A stretch of 64,000 nucleotides of DNA, from the NCBI GenBank assembly GCA_032716605.1, contig CM064580.1, forward strand, positions 34,948,518 to 35,012,517, given 5' to 3'. The notes under the pieces are model-generated. The model searched no databases, was not told the origin of the DNA, and worked only from the letters and a program-made list of their open reading frames with translations. Shown piece after piece: positions 1-10,051 of this stretch. The translations under genes and the position numbers were made by a program. This DNA comes from Paralithodes platypus. Lineage: Eukaryota; Arthropoda; Malacostraca; Decapoda; Lithodidae. Numbering within the stretch: position 1 is the stretch's first letter; each line of letters begins with the position of its first letter.

Positions 1-116
1 GTCTAATGGTAACCAGAAAAGGATGACTATTACGTAATGTTGGTGAATGGGTTAACTATTAATGAAGAGTGTTACATGTTGACCAACTAGCCCTCCTCAT
101 AGACAAATGTCCAGCT

Positions 117-425
117 TCAGGGGGAGGTAGTCGCCTTTTCTGGACCCCCTTCTCCCTCATGTTTAGCATATTAATTTTGAGATTTTAAGACGTTCGTTCA
201 GTAAATTTGGCGATTTTGAGACTTCTCGCCCCATTTCTTTGTCAATATTAAGACCTTTCGTGCCATTAGGTGTCGATTTTTTCCTGTCGAGCGATAGCGA
301 GCCTGTAATTTTAATGGAAATATTTTCAAATTTATCTTCAAAAGGCGGTCTAGGGCTGTTTTTTTAAAGCTTGATGGAGGTCTAGCGAGGAAACTCAAAA
401 CTAATTTGATAAATACATAGACCAA
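117..425 (+). mobile_element. TTAA-type MITE, family 1
   Basis: Copy of a non-coding repeat of about 350 bp that recurs throughout the window. It begins CAGGGGGAGG, then has the family markers CTGGACCCCCTTCTCCCTCA, three runs of roughly 32 bp built on TTTTGAGATTTTAAGACG, the box GAGCGATAGCGAGCC and the tail GATGGAGGTCTAGCGAGG. The right terminus is eroded. An antisense reading frame across it is a by-product. Confidence 0.75.
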
Positions 426-723
426 AGGACAAGCGCTACAACTTTAATTTGTGAGAATCTGGAGCTATTCAGGTGATCCCATAAAACCAGACAGTCCACT
501 ATCAAACTTAATTTTTGTTCCATATTAATGAGAAATATGTCGAATGTATAATGATTGTTGTCCATGTTTATACTTATCACTTCCCTTCGGCAGATCTGAT
601 TTATACAATGATAATAATATGAGGGATACCCCAGTCAATCTTAACTGTCAACTATCGGCGGATTTACAAGAACAATCTTTCCGGTAATTTTGATAGGCAA
701 CTTTGGCCATATCTCATCGGAAT
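426..723. other. Unassigned AT-rich sequence
   Basis: No coding potential, inverted repeat or known element is visible. Confidence 0.4.
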
Positions 724-831
724 TATTATTTATTATTATTATTATTATTTTAGTAATATATTAATTATTATTATAATTATAATACTAACAATAATAATAA
801 TAATAATAATAATAATTATTATTATTATCAA
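724..831. repeat. (TTA)n/(TAA)n array
   Basis: Imperfect trinucleotide array that changes from TTA to TAA and back, so it could fold on itself. Confidence 0.85.
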
Positions 832-870
832 TACTTCTGTCTCTTAAGATAATCGCATTCAGTGTAGTCG

Positions 871-955
871 TTAACCGGTGACAATCTCTTCATTTTATTT
901 GGCTACTATTAGACGATTGTATTAAGCTTAAGGAGGATCTCTAACAATAAAAAAA
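871..955 (+). mobile_element. Short TTAA MITE, family 2
   Basis: Begins TTAACCGGTGACAA and carries the family 2 core GGCTACTATTAGACGATT and AGCTTAAGGAGGATCT. The right end runs into a poly-A stretch. A reverse-oriented relative (CCTTCCTAAGCTACATCAAA, ATCGTCTAAATATAGC) follows at about 980-1060. Confidence 0.5.
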
Positions 956-1227
956 AAAAAAAAAAAATGAAATTGCCACATTAACTACCATAGCTCCTTC
1001 CTAAGCTACATCAAATCGTCTAAATATAGCAAGAAGAAACTGATGAAAGCCCCCCGTACTGAAAGCTTAAAATCAGTGCAAAATTGTCCTTTAATGTGTC
1101 CATAAAGCAGCTACTAATTTACTGTTGCCGGGTAAAGAGGCTGTGTGACTTTGCTGGGCTATCAACTATTTGTGTTACTCTAGTCAAATTACCAGATGAT
1201 TTCCTCTGGGTTATAAGGTCATATATA

Positions 1228-1350
1228 TATAAAGGCGTCTAAAAATCTGTTTGTGATAACCCGGGTTCGAATCCTGGTGGATCACATATATGCTTTCATT
1301 AATTTCATTGTAGGTGTTTGGTGTTGTGGTGAAATTAATAAAAAATAGAA
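1228..1350 (+). mobile_element. tRNA-derived SINE
   Basis: Contains a pol III B-box-like motif GGGTTCGAATCCTGG followed by the shared 3' body GCTTTCATTAATTTCATT and a short (TTAA)-type tail. Three other copies in the window share B box and body (33820, 41310 and, reversed, 44460). The A-box region is poorly conserved here. Confidence 0.6.
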
Positions 1351-1390
1351 TATATATATATATATATCTATATATATATATATATATACC

Positions 1391-1463
<73 letters not shown>
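1350..1463. repeat. (TA)n microsatellite
   Basis: About 110 bp of TA repeat interrupted once by ACCGG. The isoleucine/tyrosine reading frames over it are artefacts of the repeat. Confidence 0.95.
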
Positions 1464-1466
<3 letters not shown>

Positions 1467-2060
1467 ATGGCTTATCTCTTACAAAACACAATAATAATAC
1501 ACCAATAATAATGTCGGGCACCATGTATAATATTATTGGTTTGTGTGTATTCAGTTGCAATGACTTTTTTGTGATCTGTGAATAATTAGCATCATTCCAA
1601 CTGTGTATAAATTGATCAGATAAGAATGTGCCTGGTTTACTATTTGTTTATGTAGTAACTGAAATGGAATAGGTATTTAAATGGATTTACTACGGAGTAG
1701 ATTCCTAGAAGTCCAGACGACATATTTGCTTAGAATAGTTTAATTAAAGTTCCAGTAGAAAATATTCTGTTCAACCACAGCTAATTAGGTAGCATGATTC
1801 AACTACATGTAAACATAGTATAGCTCCTCTTGGCACAATATACTTCCTTGATTAAAGTAAAACAATGTTATAGTAAACTGGTGGTGCAGTTAAAACTACA
1901 ATGTGAAAGTCATGTTTGTTTGTTAAATAGTTGATGTTATACAAAGAAATGTGACCAATGTAATTTATATCCTCGAGTGATTGTCCAATTACTGAAGCTT
2001 TTTATGCCTAACCCACTCATATGGTTGGATGAATGCATAACTCTCGTCATTTTAGCTTGA
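1464..2060. other. Unassigned sequence
   Basis: No gene, inverted repeat or recognised element seen. Confidence 0.4.
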
Positions 2061-2064
2061 ACCT

Positions 2065-2220
2065 ACTATACATAAGAACATAAGAAAACGGAAGTCTGCA
2101 GAGAGCTGATTGGCCCACACACAGCAGATCCCTTTCACACCCAACCCATCTCGTCCTTTAGCAGGTGGCCGGACTACTCGACCAGTACTGGTAGCTCTCA
2201 AACAGTACCAACTCAACTAA
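2065..2220. repeat. Dispersed repeat resembling a decapod-common repeat
   Basis: Begins CATAAGAACATAAGAAAACG and continues CTGATTGGCCCACACACAGC. From memory this layout (ACATAAGAACATAAG, then TGCAG, then ATTGGCCCA) recurs in decapod crustacean sequences. A database search was not possible. It is the main taxon hint in the window. Confidence 0.45.
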
Positions 2221-2283
2221 TAGTTTTAGGTTGCCGTAGTTTAGGGTTAGGTAACATATACGACTGCAACTTGGCACTGGTTT

Positions 2284-2655
2284 CAGGGGAGATAGGTCGT
2301 TTTTTCCGGACCCCTATCTCCCTCGTGTTTAGTCCCATTAGTTTCGACATTCTAAGACGTTCGGCCCTTTAGTTTAACTCCATTTCGTTGTCAATTTTAA
2401 GACCTATCGTTCCATTTAGGTGTCGATATTTTTCCTGGCGAGTGATAGCGAGCCTGTAATTATAAAAGGAACCTGCCTTCGGACGAGACATTTTTCTACC
2501 TAAAAATGTACAAATTTATCTGAGAGGGAAGGGGGGGGGGGGGTCTAATTTTTTGTCTTCTAAGTTTGAAGAAGGTTTAGCGAGGAAACTAAACAATATA
2601 TGAATACATGAAATAATAGAGAAAAAAACAAAAAAAACAGCCACAAGCCCTTTAA
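2284..2655 (+). mobile_element. TTAA-type MITE, family 1
   Basis: Starts CAGGGGAGATAGG and ends CCCTTTAA. The core box reads GGCGAGTGATAGCGAGCC, and the two hairpins near the middle have decayed (CTGCCTTCGGACGAG, ATTTTTCTACCTAAAAAT). A poly-G run interrupts the right half. Confidence 0.8.
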
Positions 2656-2758
2656 CTGGCCCTAGTTGATTTGGCACTGGTTGAGATGTACTGGTAGAGA
2701 TGTCCAGGAATCACTATAGCATTATACAGTATATAGTCCGTGTGTTTTTATAGTGATA

Positions 2759-3131
2759 TTAAGGGGAGATGAGTAGTTTTTTTATGGACCCCCTTTTCCC
2801 TCATGTTAAGCCCCATTAGTTTTCAGATTTTAAGATGTTTGTCGCATTAGTTTGTCGATTTTAAAACCTTTCGCCCCATTTCTTTGTCAATATTATGACT
2901 TTTCGTGCTATTTAGGTGTCGATTTTTTCCCTGGCGAACGATAGCAAGCCTATAATTTTGGAAGAACCGGCCTTTGGCCGGGCCATTTTTCTATCGAAAA
3001 ATGTACAAATGAATAAAGAAGGGGGATCTAATGGATTTTTCTTTAAAGTTTGATGGAGGTCTATGGAGGAAACTAGAAAAATATAATGAATATATGAAAT
3101 AACCAACCAAAAAATAAACCCTTCCCCTTAA
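2759..3131 (+). mobile_element. TTAA-type MITE, family 1
   Basis: Well preserved ends: TTAAGGGGAGATGAG on the left and CTTCCCCTTAA on the right. Internal hairpins are CCGGCCTTTGGCCGG and ATTTTTCTATCGAAAAAT. It lies about 100 bp after the previous copy, in the same orientation. Confidence 0.85.
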
Positions 3132-3544
3132 AACGGAGCAGAGATATAACACTTTCACATTTTTCTCTTGGCTATCAATAAATGAGTCGGTAAGGGATTC
3201 AATTTACCGTGAGCTGAAGTGAAACCCGAGTACAGTACAGTATAATATAGTCTATTCTAACAACCTGGCCACTGTGTACTTGATCGGTTCAGGCTAGATA
3301 ACTGTATATATTCCAGCTGGTTGGTGGCTGGTGCTGTAATAATGTTCTTGTGTAGGTTATTGTAGAGGGGGGAGTTCAGGAGTGCCCTTTGTGATCCCTG
3401 GGGTCTGGGTCTTCTCCTGGGCGACCTAGATGGGTGTGAATTTGTGTGTGTTTTTTTGGTTATTTTTGTTGTTGTTGTCCCTGTTCGGGCTCTGTCTCTA
3501 CTCGGCCATTTCCAGCTTAAAAAAGGAAACAAACAGGGAAGTGG
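3132..3544. other. Unassigned sequence
   Basis: No convincing reading frame or terminal repeat. A (TTG)n-like stretch is present near 3465. Confidence 0.4.
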
Positions 3545-3602
3545 GGTATGTGCCTGAGTATATACAGTAGATAGATAGATAGAGAGATAGATAGATAGAT
3601 AC
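3545..3602. repeat. (GATA)n microsatellite
   Basis: Imperfect AGAT/GATA tetranucleotide array. Confidence 0.9.
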
Positions 3603-3672
3603 ATATAATATATAGGTTATTGTAACTGAAAGATGTTATTTGGGTACAGTACTATCAGACAATCATCTTAAG

Positions 3673-3985
3673 TAGTGAAGCAGATAAGTGAAACAATCGT
3701 TCAAATGGTGATGCAAGCATGAAATTTGGTACAGGTATTCTTCAAAGCTCACTTTCAAAGCACATACCGCTGGCCACGCAAAAATTCAATATGGCGACCA
3801 TTTTTCAAGATGGCCGACACATCTGACTGAGCCCTACTGTTATGGGTCAGTTAATTGAAAGAAAAAAGACATGAATACTCTCCAATCCATTTTTGGGGGC
3901 TCTAACGTGGTAAGTGAAGGTAATTTTGTCCAAAGCAGTTGCATATTAGACTTTAACTAAGATGGCGTCCAAGATGGCCGCCATT
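3673..3985 (+). repeat. Left terminal inverted repeat of the 4.4 kb transposon
   Basis: Pairs in reverse complement with 7741-8055. The outer 160 bp is clearly similar; the middle is weak; the inner end is recognisable again as GATGGCGTCCAAGATGGCCG. Confidence 0.75.
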
Positions 3986-4633
3986 AACCCGAGGAGGCCG
4001 GATTTTTTTGGCGATTTTCGGTAGTGTTTATGGCTTAATAGCTAATCAAAGAATAAAGATAGAGAAATGAGTCATAAACCACGTGAGAGAGGTCACTTTC
4101 AGCTTTTGTCTCGTAAAAAAATTCAGCTACATAGGCCCAGTAGTTACTGAGATATTGCTTGTTTTCGTGAGGTAACTTTTCCGTGATTTTCCGTGTTTAC
4201 GCACCTTTGCCATAGTGAAATTTCCTTAAACCCATTGTGTTGACATCACGGTAGTTTCGGTGATATTGGAACTCGGTGAAAATTACCGCAAAAGTACCGT
4301 GACGTCATACAAGTAAATAGCAGCCATCAGCAGGCTATTTAAAGGCTATTTAAAGCCGTGCTATTTGAGTAGTGTATCGGCCTTCTGGGGTTAAAGACAA
4401 ATTTTGTGATATCTTGGCTATTAGTAGAGCTAGACAAATGATCATTTCATCTAATCCTACATTTTTGAGGTCAGAGAATTAGAAAGACTTGTCACATTAT
4501 TAACTCATCAGGGTCATAAGTAACTAGACAAAGTGAAGGAAGATTATATCGTAGGAAACGGCCTAATTCACACCATTTATACATATCCATTGAGTACAAA
4601 TAACATTAGTAAAAATACCATAGAATCAAAGAC
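3986..4633. other. Non-coding interior of the 4.4 kb transposon
   Basis: Lies between the left TIR and the 3' end of the nuclease-like gene. It contains a small tandem duplication (AGGCTATTTA) near 4340. No gene is seen. Confidence 0.5.
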
Positions 4634-4923
4634 TCACACCTCACATTTGCAAGTGCAGAGCTGTACAGGAGAGACCCAGCCTGTAGCACTTGCACATGCC
4701 ACGACAGTCTGATTTACAGCCACATTTGGTCAGCTGTTCGCAACTCTTGGCTATGGGGGAGTTGGCTGTCCAGAAGACGTGCCATTCTTCACCAACCTTC
4801 TGCCATCCCCAGTCAGCAGGACTCTCTGCTTCTGGTTGACACTGGGTTGCTTGGGCCCAAACACAACCAGCCTGGAAGGCAGTTCGTCTAGTGTGCTGAA
4901 GCAGAGCTGCTCTTGTTGGTGGA
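4634..4923 (-). pseudogene. 3' part of FEN1/XPG-like nuclease gene (cysteine-rich tail)
   Basis: On the minus strand, directly after the poly-A of the inserted LINE, the frame resumes with TNKSSSA in one frame and the motif RRTAFQAGCVWAQ, then WGWQK, EEWHVFWT and the cysteine-rich tail CGCKSDCRGMCKCYRLGLSC. This is the expected continuation of the gene that breaks off at YEAIP around 5454. The spacing of cysteines is reminiscent of CXC-type zinc-binding tails. A short deletion near 4655 shifts the last codons (C-x-C-x-C end displaced), so the tail ends out of frame; the apparent original stop is at 4634. Interpretation as one interrupted gene rests on the seamless motif order EAIP, then PT-R, across the insertion. 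Confidence 0.65.
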
Positions 4924-5453
4924 TTTTTTTTTTTTTTTTTCTATGTGATTGAGGGAGGCAAAAGGCATTACTGCCTATAGCGAGTGCCTCCCCCATAGTT
5001 GAAAGAGTGACAGGGCCAAAATCAAGGGACGTTCGAGCCAAAATGCCTGGACATACAGAGTTTGAAACAATTTAAGTCATAGGAAGAGGGAAAGACTGAT
5101 TCTGGGAGAGAGTTCCAGAGCTCAGCTGTTGAGTAGAAGAAAGTTTGAGAGTAACGTTTCACTCTTGGGTTGGAGAGTTGCACAGAGTAGGGGTGGGATT
5201 GAGTTGCAAGACGGGTACCACGTGCCCTACGTAAAGGAGGTGGTATGCACTGGGATAGCTCTGAGGAACACTGATTATTATAGTAGCGATAGAATAGCGA
5301 GAGAGATGCAACATTGCGGCGGAGAGAGAGAGATTGCAGAGAGTTGGTGAGTGGATGGGAGTTAATGATACGAAAGGCCTTCCTTTCAACTTTGTCTAGG
5401 AGAGTGGTGTGAGAGGAACCTCCCCACACATGTGAACAATACTCAATACAAGG
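4924..5453 (-). mobile_element. 5'-truncated LINE fragment (RT C-terminus and 3' tail) inserted in the nuclease gene
   Basis: On the minus strand it begins at the codons for CIEYCSHVWGG, a region just after the reverse transcriptase core of Jockey/I-like non-LTR elements, runs through VERKAFRIINSHPLT, LWNSLPESVFPSS and the end FGSNVP, then a short 3' UTR and a poly-A tail (T run at 4924-4940). Two longer relatives of the same LINE are at 18214-19040 and 56558-57388. Only 530 bp is present, typical of incomplete reverse transcription. The flanks share at most a few bases (TCC), so a long target duplication is not evident. Confidence 0.8.
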
Positions 5454-7216
5454 GAATGGCCTCATAAGGCCTCTGTTTTCTGGCAAACATGTCAAGCCTG
5501 GCCTCATCCACAGTGGTAGCAGTGCTGGACCTGTCATACATCAGTATGACAAACCTCTCCAGTATCTCCAGGTCACCATCTTCCACTGTAAGAGGGTACT
5601 GGCTCAGCTTGGAGAAGACAGGGGAGGCCTCTGGACAAACATCCCATGTCTGCCAGGCAGTTTTCTTTCCCTTGTTACGGAAGGCTGAAACAGTGTCACA
5701 CCCTGTGAAAGCATGAAAGAATAACATGCCTTTAGCCTTCTCCTGCCCCATACAGCGATACAGGCCATGCACACTGATCCAGCGCCGGCTTTGACCGTGA
5801 CCAAATGCCACCCATAACTGCTCTAGCCCCAAACTCTTAAGGGCTGGAAAGGCACTCACTGCAATGACCACAACACCTGTATCATTTGCCTTGACCATGA
5901 CGGCTTTGCTCCCATGTTCTGCAGCATATTTGGCATGCACAAAGATGCGGCTGTCAGCTTCCTCATGAGAGCACTTGTCCAGTCCTTGAAGACCAGTTTC
6001 ATGAGTGCTGAGGACTGCAGATCCCTTTGTGACAATTACCAAGTTTGGTGCAGACATTTGGGCAACCCTGTCTGCCAGGAACTGGAATAACTCCGTCTTG
6101 TTGTCATTATGCCTAAGGAAGTTACGCCAATTGGATGGAATGCTGTCCTTGTTTGTCACCTTGCGTCTTCCTCCCTGGCCACGTTGAGACCTGGTCTCGG
6201 CTTTGAGGCTGGATGGGTTGTACACATCAAAGACAATATGTGTTGTCTTGTACTTTGTAGCATAGCTGTGAATAAATGGCAGGAAGTCCAGAGTTGCATA
6301 GCCCTCAAAGGTCCTTTCCTCTCTTTGGTGGCAAGACATGGACCAAAGCAGACCCATCTACAATCAGGACATCGGTCTCTGGTTCTTCGTCTGTTGATGT
6401 AACATGAGTCTCCAAGATAGAGGTCAGTTGAGACTTCTGGCAAGTGTACAGCCTTCCACCCTTACTCAGTGCAGCTGGGAATGCCTGATTCTCATGCTGG
6501 AAGAACTCCTGCAGATCACACTATCTGCTCTGACAAGAGATGAACAGCTTTGAGAAGAGCTTGTAGTCCTCCTTCAGAAGCTTCTGCTTTAAGTGCTTAA
6601 TAGGAGCAGATTCTTGCCTGAAGAAGTCAGTTTTGTTCCTCTTGATTGACTCATAGAAGGAAACTGGATTATTTGCTAAGGCTTCAGAAAAGTCCTGGAA
6701 TTTAGTTTGGCCTCTCTCCAAGTGAATCTGCAGAAGTTCCACTGAGCTGGGGTGAGCTATGTCTTTGTTGTCAATAGAATACAGCTCTTGACTGTCATCC
6801 TGGAAAGGACTGCCCAACTCTTGCAAAGTCAGAGACAGCTTATTGACTCTTTCCAGGAAAGTCAGCTGTGCCTGCGGTGTTTGCTCGTGGTGAGCTGTGT
6901 GTTCACTTGACTCTTTAGCTTGAGCCTCTTGTTCATACAGGGACACCAAACGGCTTACCTCAGGACCAGCAACCATCCATCGCCTAAGTGCTGCTTGGTC
7001 TTCAGTGAGCCCAATGGCTCCACCATCAGCCTTGATGATGGCATTGGCCTGCTCATGGGCTTGGTCAAGGGCCATTGCCGAGAAGTCACGACTTGTCTTG
7101 TGGACAACAAAGTTTCCCTTCTTGAATTCTTGAGACAGCTCAGGGTGTGTGCTCTCCAGAGTGAGCATGTCCCTCAGGTGGACTGGAAGCCACCTGGCAT
7201 AATTTGTATTACACAC
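5454..7216 (-). pseudogene. 5' part of FEN1/XPG (PIN)-like nuclease gene
   Basis: Multi-copy invertebrate family that I recognise only as uncharacterised. Minus-strand order: YARWLPVHLRDM, then DQAHEQANAIIKADGGAIGL, then RRWMVAGPEVSRL (first 100 residues); a middle region; VLIVDGSALVH; VFDVYNPSSLKAETRSQRG; HEEADSRIFVHA; KANDTGVVVIA; FTGCDTVSAFRNKGKK; LERFVILMYD; VDEARLDMFARKQRPYEAIP. The last blocks match the layout of FEN1/XPG nucleases: an N-terminal Asp, an E-x-D cluster, a D-x-D pair and a G-C-D helical motif. The D-x-D pair reads D-T-G here, so one expected acidic residue is missing. Lesions: an in-frame TAG near 6521, a frameshift near 6320, and interruption by the LINE at 5453. The frame's first codon is GTG and no methionine start is evident, so the 5' end is probably missing or lies across an intron. 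It is probably the nuclease of the surrounding transposon. Confidence 0.7.
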
Positions 7217-7740
7217 ACATTACTTTATGGGATACAACTAGGTTCGGGTGACCTACACCTAGCCCGATCATTCATCCAGTGCCATTTAAGTCCCGTGTGA
7301 TCTGTACACCATCCAGGTAAGTACATGAGCAAGTCATGTATAGCCCCCTTACCCTTGGCTCGGCTCTCCCGCGGTGGCACACCCTGTCAATTCAGGTGCG
7401 GCTATCTAACTCTATCTACTGTCTAGTAGCTAATTGATATGGGGCTGTTAGAAAGCATTTGGGACAGTAAATTAAACTACACTACAACTTATAGTATAGT
7501 ACAGTAAAATAAGCTGACACTGAACCCCATGCTGAGTTGCACAGCAGCGATGTTACCAGTGTGCCCTGGTTGTGTGTTGACATCACTCTATTATATTTGC
7601 AAGATCTCATCACTGCCTCAGTCCTTACTAACAAATGTGAAAATGGCTCCATTGGATTATCTGACCCAAAGAATGTATATGCACACCAAAAATCATGTAT
7701 ATATGTTCAGTAGTTGCTTAGATATGAACATATGAAATTA
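7217..7740. other. Non-coding interior of the 4.4 kb transposon
   Basis: Between the 5' end of the nuclease-like gene and the right TIR. No extension of the gene could be read with confidence. Confidence 0.4.
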
Positions 7741-8055
7741 ATGGACGCCATCTTGGATGCCATTCTAAAATTCCAATTATAGACTATGACAATGATTAAA
7801 ACAGTGCTTCTCATTAATCTGGTTAGCAAGAAACAGTTTTCTCTTAAAATGTTCACCAGGTAATAATTAAAACAAAACTAAGCAATATATGGTCAGGCAC
7901 GGCAGCCATCTTGAAAAATGATCGCCATCTTTGATTTTCGCGTGGCCAGCGGTATTTCTGAGAAGAATGGACCTTGAAGGGTACATGTACCAAATTTAAT
8001 GCTTGCATCACCATTTGAACGATTCTCCTGAAATTTGCAGTTATCTGTTCCACTA
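7741..8055 (-). repeat. Right terminal inverted repeat of the 4.4 kb transposon
   Basis: Reverse complement matches 3673-3985; includes CATCTTGAAAAATGATCGCC, GCGTGGCCAGCGGTAT and CTTGCATCACCATTTGAACG. Confidence 0.75.
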
Positions 8056-8389
8056 AAGGGGGGATTTCCACTTGGGAGATTTTTGTCTGGACCCCTTTCT
8101 CCCTCATGTTTAGTCCCATTGCTTTTGAGATTTTAAGACGTTCGCCCCATTAGTTTGGCGATTTTAAGAACCCTCGCCCCATTTCTGTAAATTTTAAGAC
8201 CATTCGTGCCATTTAGGTATCGATTTTTTCCTGGCGAGCGATAGCGAGCCTGTAATTTAAGGGGAATCAGCCTTTGGCCGGGAAATTTTTCTATCGAAAA
8301 ATTTACAAATTTATCTTGAAAGGGGGTCTAGGGGGAGTAATTTTAAGTTTGATGGAAGTCTAGGGAATCAACTAAAAACCTCCCCTTAA
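8056..8389 (+). mobile_element. TTAA-type MITE, family 1 (target of the 4.4 kb transposon)
   Basis: Starts directly at the right edge of the 4.4 kb transposon with AAGGGGGGATTT and ends TCCCCTTAA. The left flank of the transposon ends CTTAAG, so the missing TTAAG start of this MITE appears to lie at 3668-3672: the transposon inserted into the MITE terminus. Confidence 0.8.
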
Positions 8390-8738
8390 AGTCGAGTTCT
8401 TCAGCCCAAAACTACCTAGTGCTGATTGGCCAGGCTAATTAAATACCCGGTAAATAAAATAAAACTAAGACTAAAATTTTAATTTCTTTAAAGCTATCAG
8501 CAGGGTTACCAAATCAAGTGCACTAGGTAGTAAATAAATGCCGAAAATCGCTAGAATAATGCCAGAATCGCCATACAATCACTCTAAAATGGCTAAAATA
8601 TCCACAATATCGCTAGACTTCATGGCGCTAGATGTATAAATTTGCCACTAGATCGAAGTAAATACCTTTAGATCTAGCGGGAAAGTATCTAAATTGGCAA
8701 CACTGGCTATGAGCGATCCTACCACCACCCTACTTCCT
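8390..8738. other. Unassigned sequence
   Basis: No gene seen. Short degenerate phrases built on CGCTAGA recur near 8570-8690. Confidence 0.4.
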
Positions 8739-9086
8739 TAACCCGGGGGGGATGGGCCAGTTTTCTGGGCCTCCTTCTCTCTCATTTTTAGCCCCATTGG
8801 TTTTTAGAATTTAAGACGCTCGGCCTATTAGTTTGGCGATTTTAAGACTTTACGCCCCATTTCGTTGTCAATATATAGACCATTCGTGCCATTTAGGTGT
8901 CGATTTTTTCCTGGCGAGCAAAAGCGAGCCTGTGCAATTTTAAGAGTAAACGAGACATTTTTCTGCCAACAAATTTACAAATTTATCTTGAAAGGGGTCT
9001 AGGGGGCGTTTCTTACAGCTTGATGGAGGTCTAGCGAGGAAACTAAACAAATCAATAAACACAAAAATAGGCCAATCTCCCCTTAA
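8739..9086 (+). mobile_element. TTAA-type MITE, family 1
   Basis: TTAACCCGGGGGGGATGGG at the left, CTCCCCTTAA at the right, core box GGCGAGCAAAAGCGAGCC. Confidence 0.8.
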
Positions 9087-9308
9087 ACGGTTCAGCCATT
9101 GTCTATCTTAGCGGGAGAGGTGACACTTCCACTTCCCGGAGGAAAATGGCCTACAAAGATCTGGGTCAGACTCTTTGGGTGGACACAAAGAATGTACAGG
9201 AACACCGAAGGCTATTATCTGGGGAGTCTCTGTCTTTTTCGGCCTCAGATTTTCCGTTCGATTAATTCTACTGTCGCAGCCTTGTTCTAGACTTTGATAG
9301 ACTATTTT

Positions 9309-9311
<3 letters not shown>

Positions 9312-9353
<42 letters not shown>

Positions 9354-9522
9354 ATTGTGACTTCCAATTAAATAATAAGTAATTATATAAACAAACAAAC
9401 AAATATACGTATATATTTATACATATTATTTGTGTGTGTGTGTGTGTGTGTGTGTGTGAGTGTGTGTGTGCGTGTGTGCACGCGTGTATATGTGTGTATG
9501 TGTGTGTGTGTGTGTGTGTGTG
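9312..9522. repeat. (CT)n and (GT)n microsatellites
   Basis: A CT array of about 40 bp, then AT-rich sequence with ACAA repeats, then an interrupted GT array. The VC-type and ER-type reading frames over these are artefacts. Confidence 0.95.
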
Positions 9523-9529
9523 ATCATAA

Positions 9530-9637
9530 TAAGGCTAAGCCTGTTGGTCGTGTAGGTGCCTGTATTTGTTTATCTCCGAGGCTCACCACTAGACCACGAT
9601 GGAGGCACAACTGTCCACAGGCATACAGTTTACCGTA
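9530..9637 (-). repeat. Possible tRNA-like SINE head
   Basis: The minus strand contains CGTGGTCTAGTGGTGAGCC, close to the A-box region of an arthropod tRNA, but no clear B box follows. It ends next to a poly-A run on the plus strand. Confidence 0.3.
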
Positions 9638-9860
<223 letters not shown>

Positions 9861-10051
9861 TTTAAACAGACGAGGTTAAAGGCAACAGCAGTTTCAGCAT
9901 TCAGTATTTTATTGTTACAGCTTTCAATAGTTCTAACAATTTTCCTCTGGGGTTCAGAGATGAGGTACAACAGGTTAGCAAAATTCATGGTGGATCCAAC
10001 GTTTCACAAGTAAACATCTTGCATCTTCAGGGAATGGGCAGGTAATGATTA
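9861..10051 (-). repeat. Penelope-like terminal unit (3' copy)
   Basis: Minus strand reads from TAATCATT through CCCTGAAGATGCAAGATG, CTTGTGAAACGTTGG and ATGAATTTTGCTAACCTG to GTCTGTTTAAAAG. It ends at the AT microsatellite. Confidence 0.8.

Larger units (their letters stand above)
3673..8055 (-). mobile_element. TIR-bounded DNA transposon carrying a FEN1/XPG-like nuclease gene
   Basis: The left end reads TAGTGAAGCAGATAAGTG and the right end, in reverse complement, TAGTGGAACAGATAACTG. Homology continues inward for about 315 bp on each side, with shared blocks such as CGTTCAAATGGTGATGCAAG, ATACCGCTGGCCACGC and TTTTTCAAGATGG. Both ends are flanked by AAG (3670-3672 and 8056-8058), read as a 3 bp target duplication. 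The only recognisable coding content is the minus-strand nuclease-like gene at 4634-7216, disrupted by a LINE at 4924-5453. No DDE transposase or helicase region could be seen. As I recall, the Academ superfamily of DNA transposons combines short 3-4 bp duplications with an XPG-like nuclease, so a relationship is plausible but unproven. Without the LINE the element would be about 3.85 kb. Confidence 0.7.

Noticed and set aside
198..425. Small antisense frames inside family 1 MITEs
   Set aside because: They are not conserved between copies; other copies have stops or shifts at the same positions.
1245..1290. Genuine tRNA genes at sites with GGTTCGAAT
   Set aside because: No full cloverleaf could be drawn; the motif recurs with a common 3' body, so it is a SINE.
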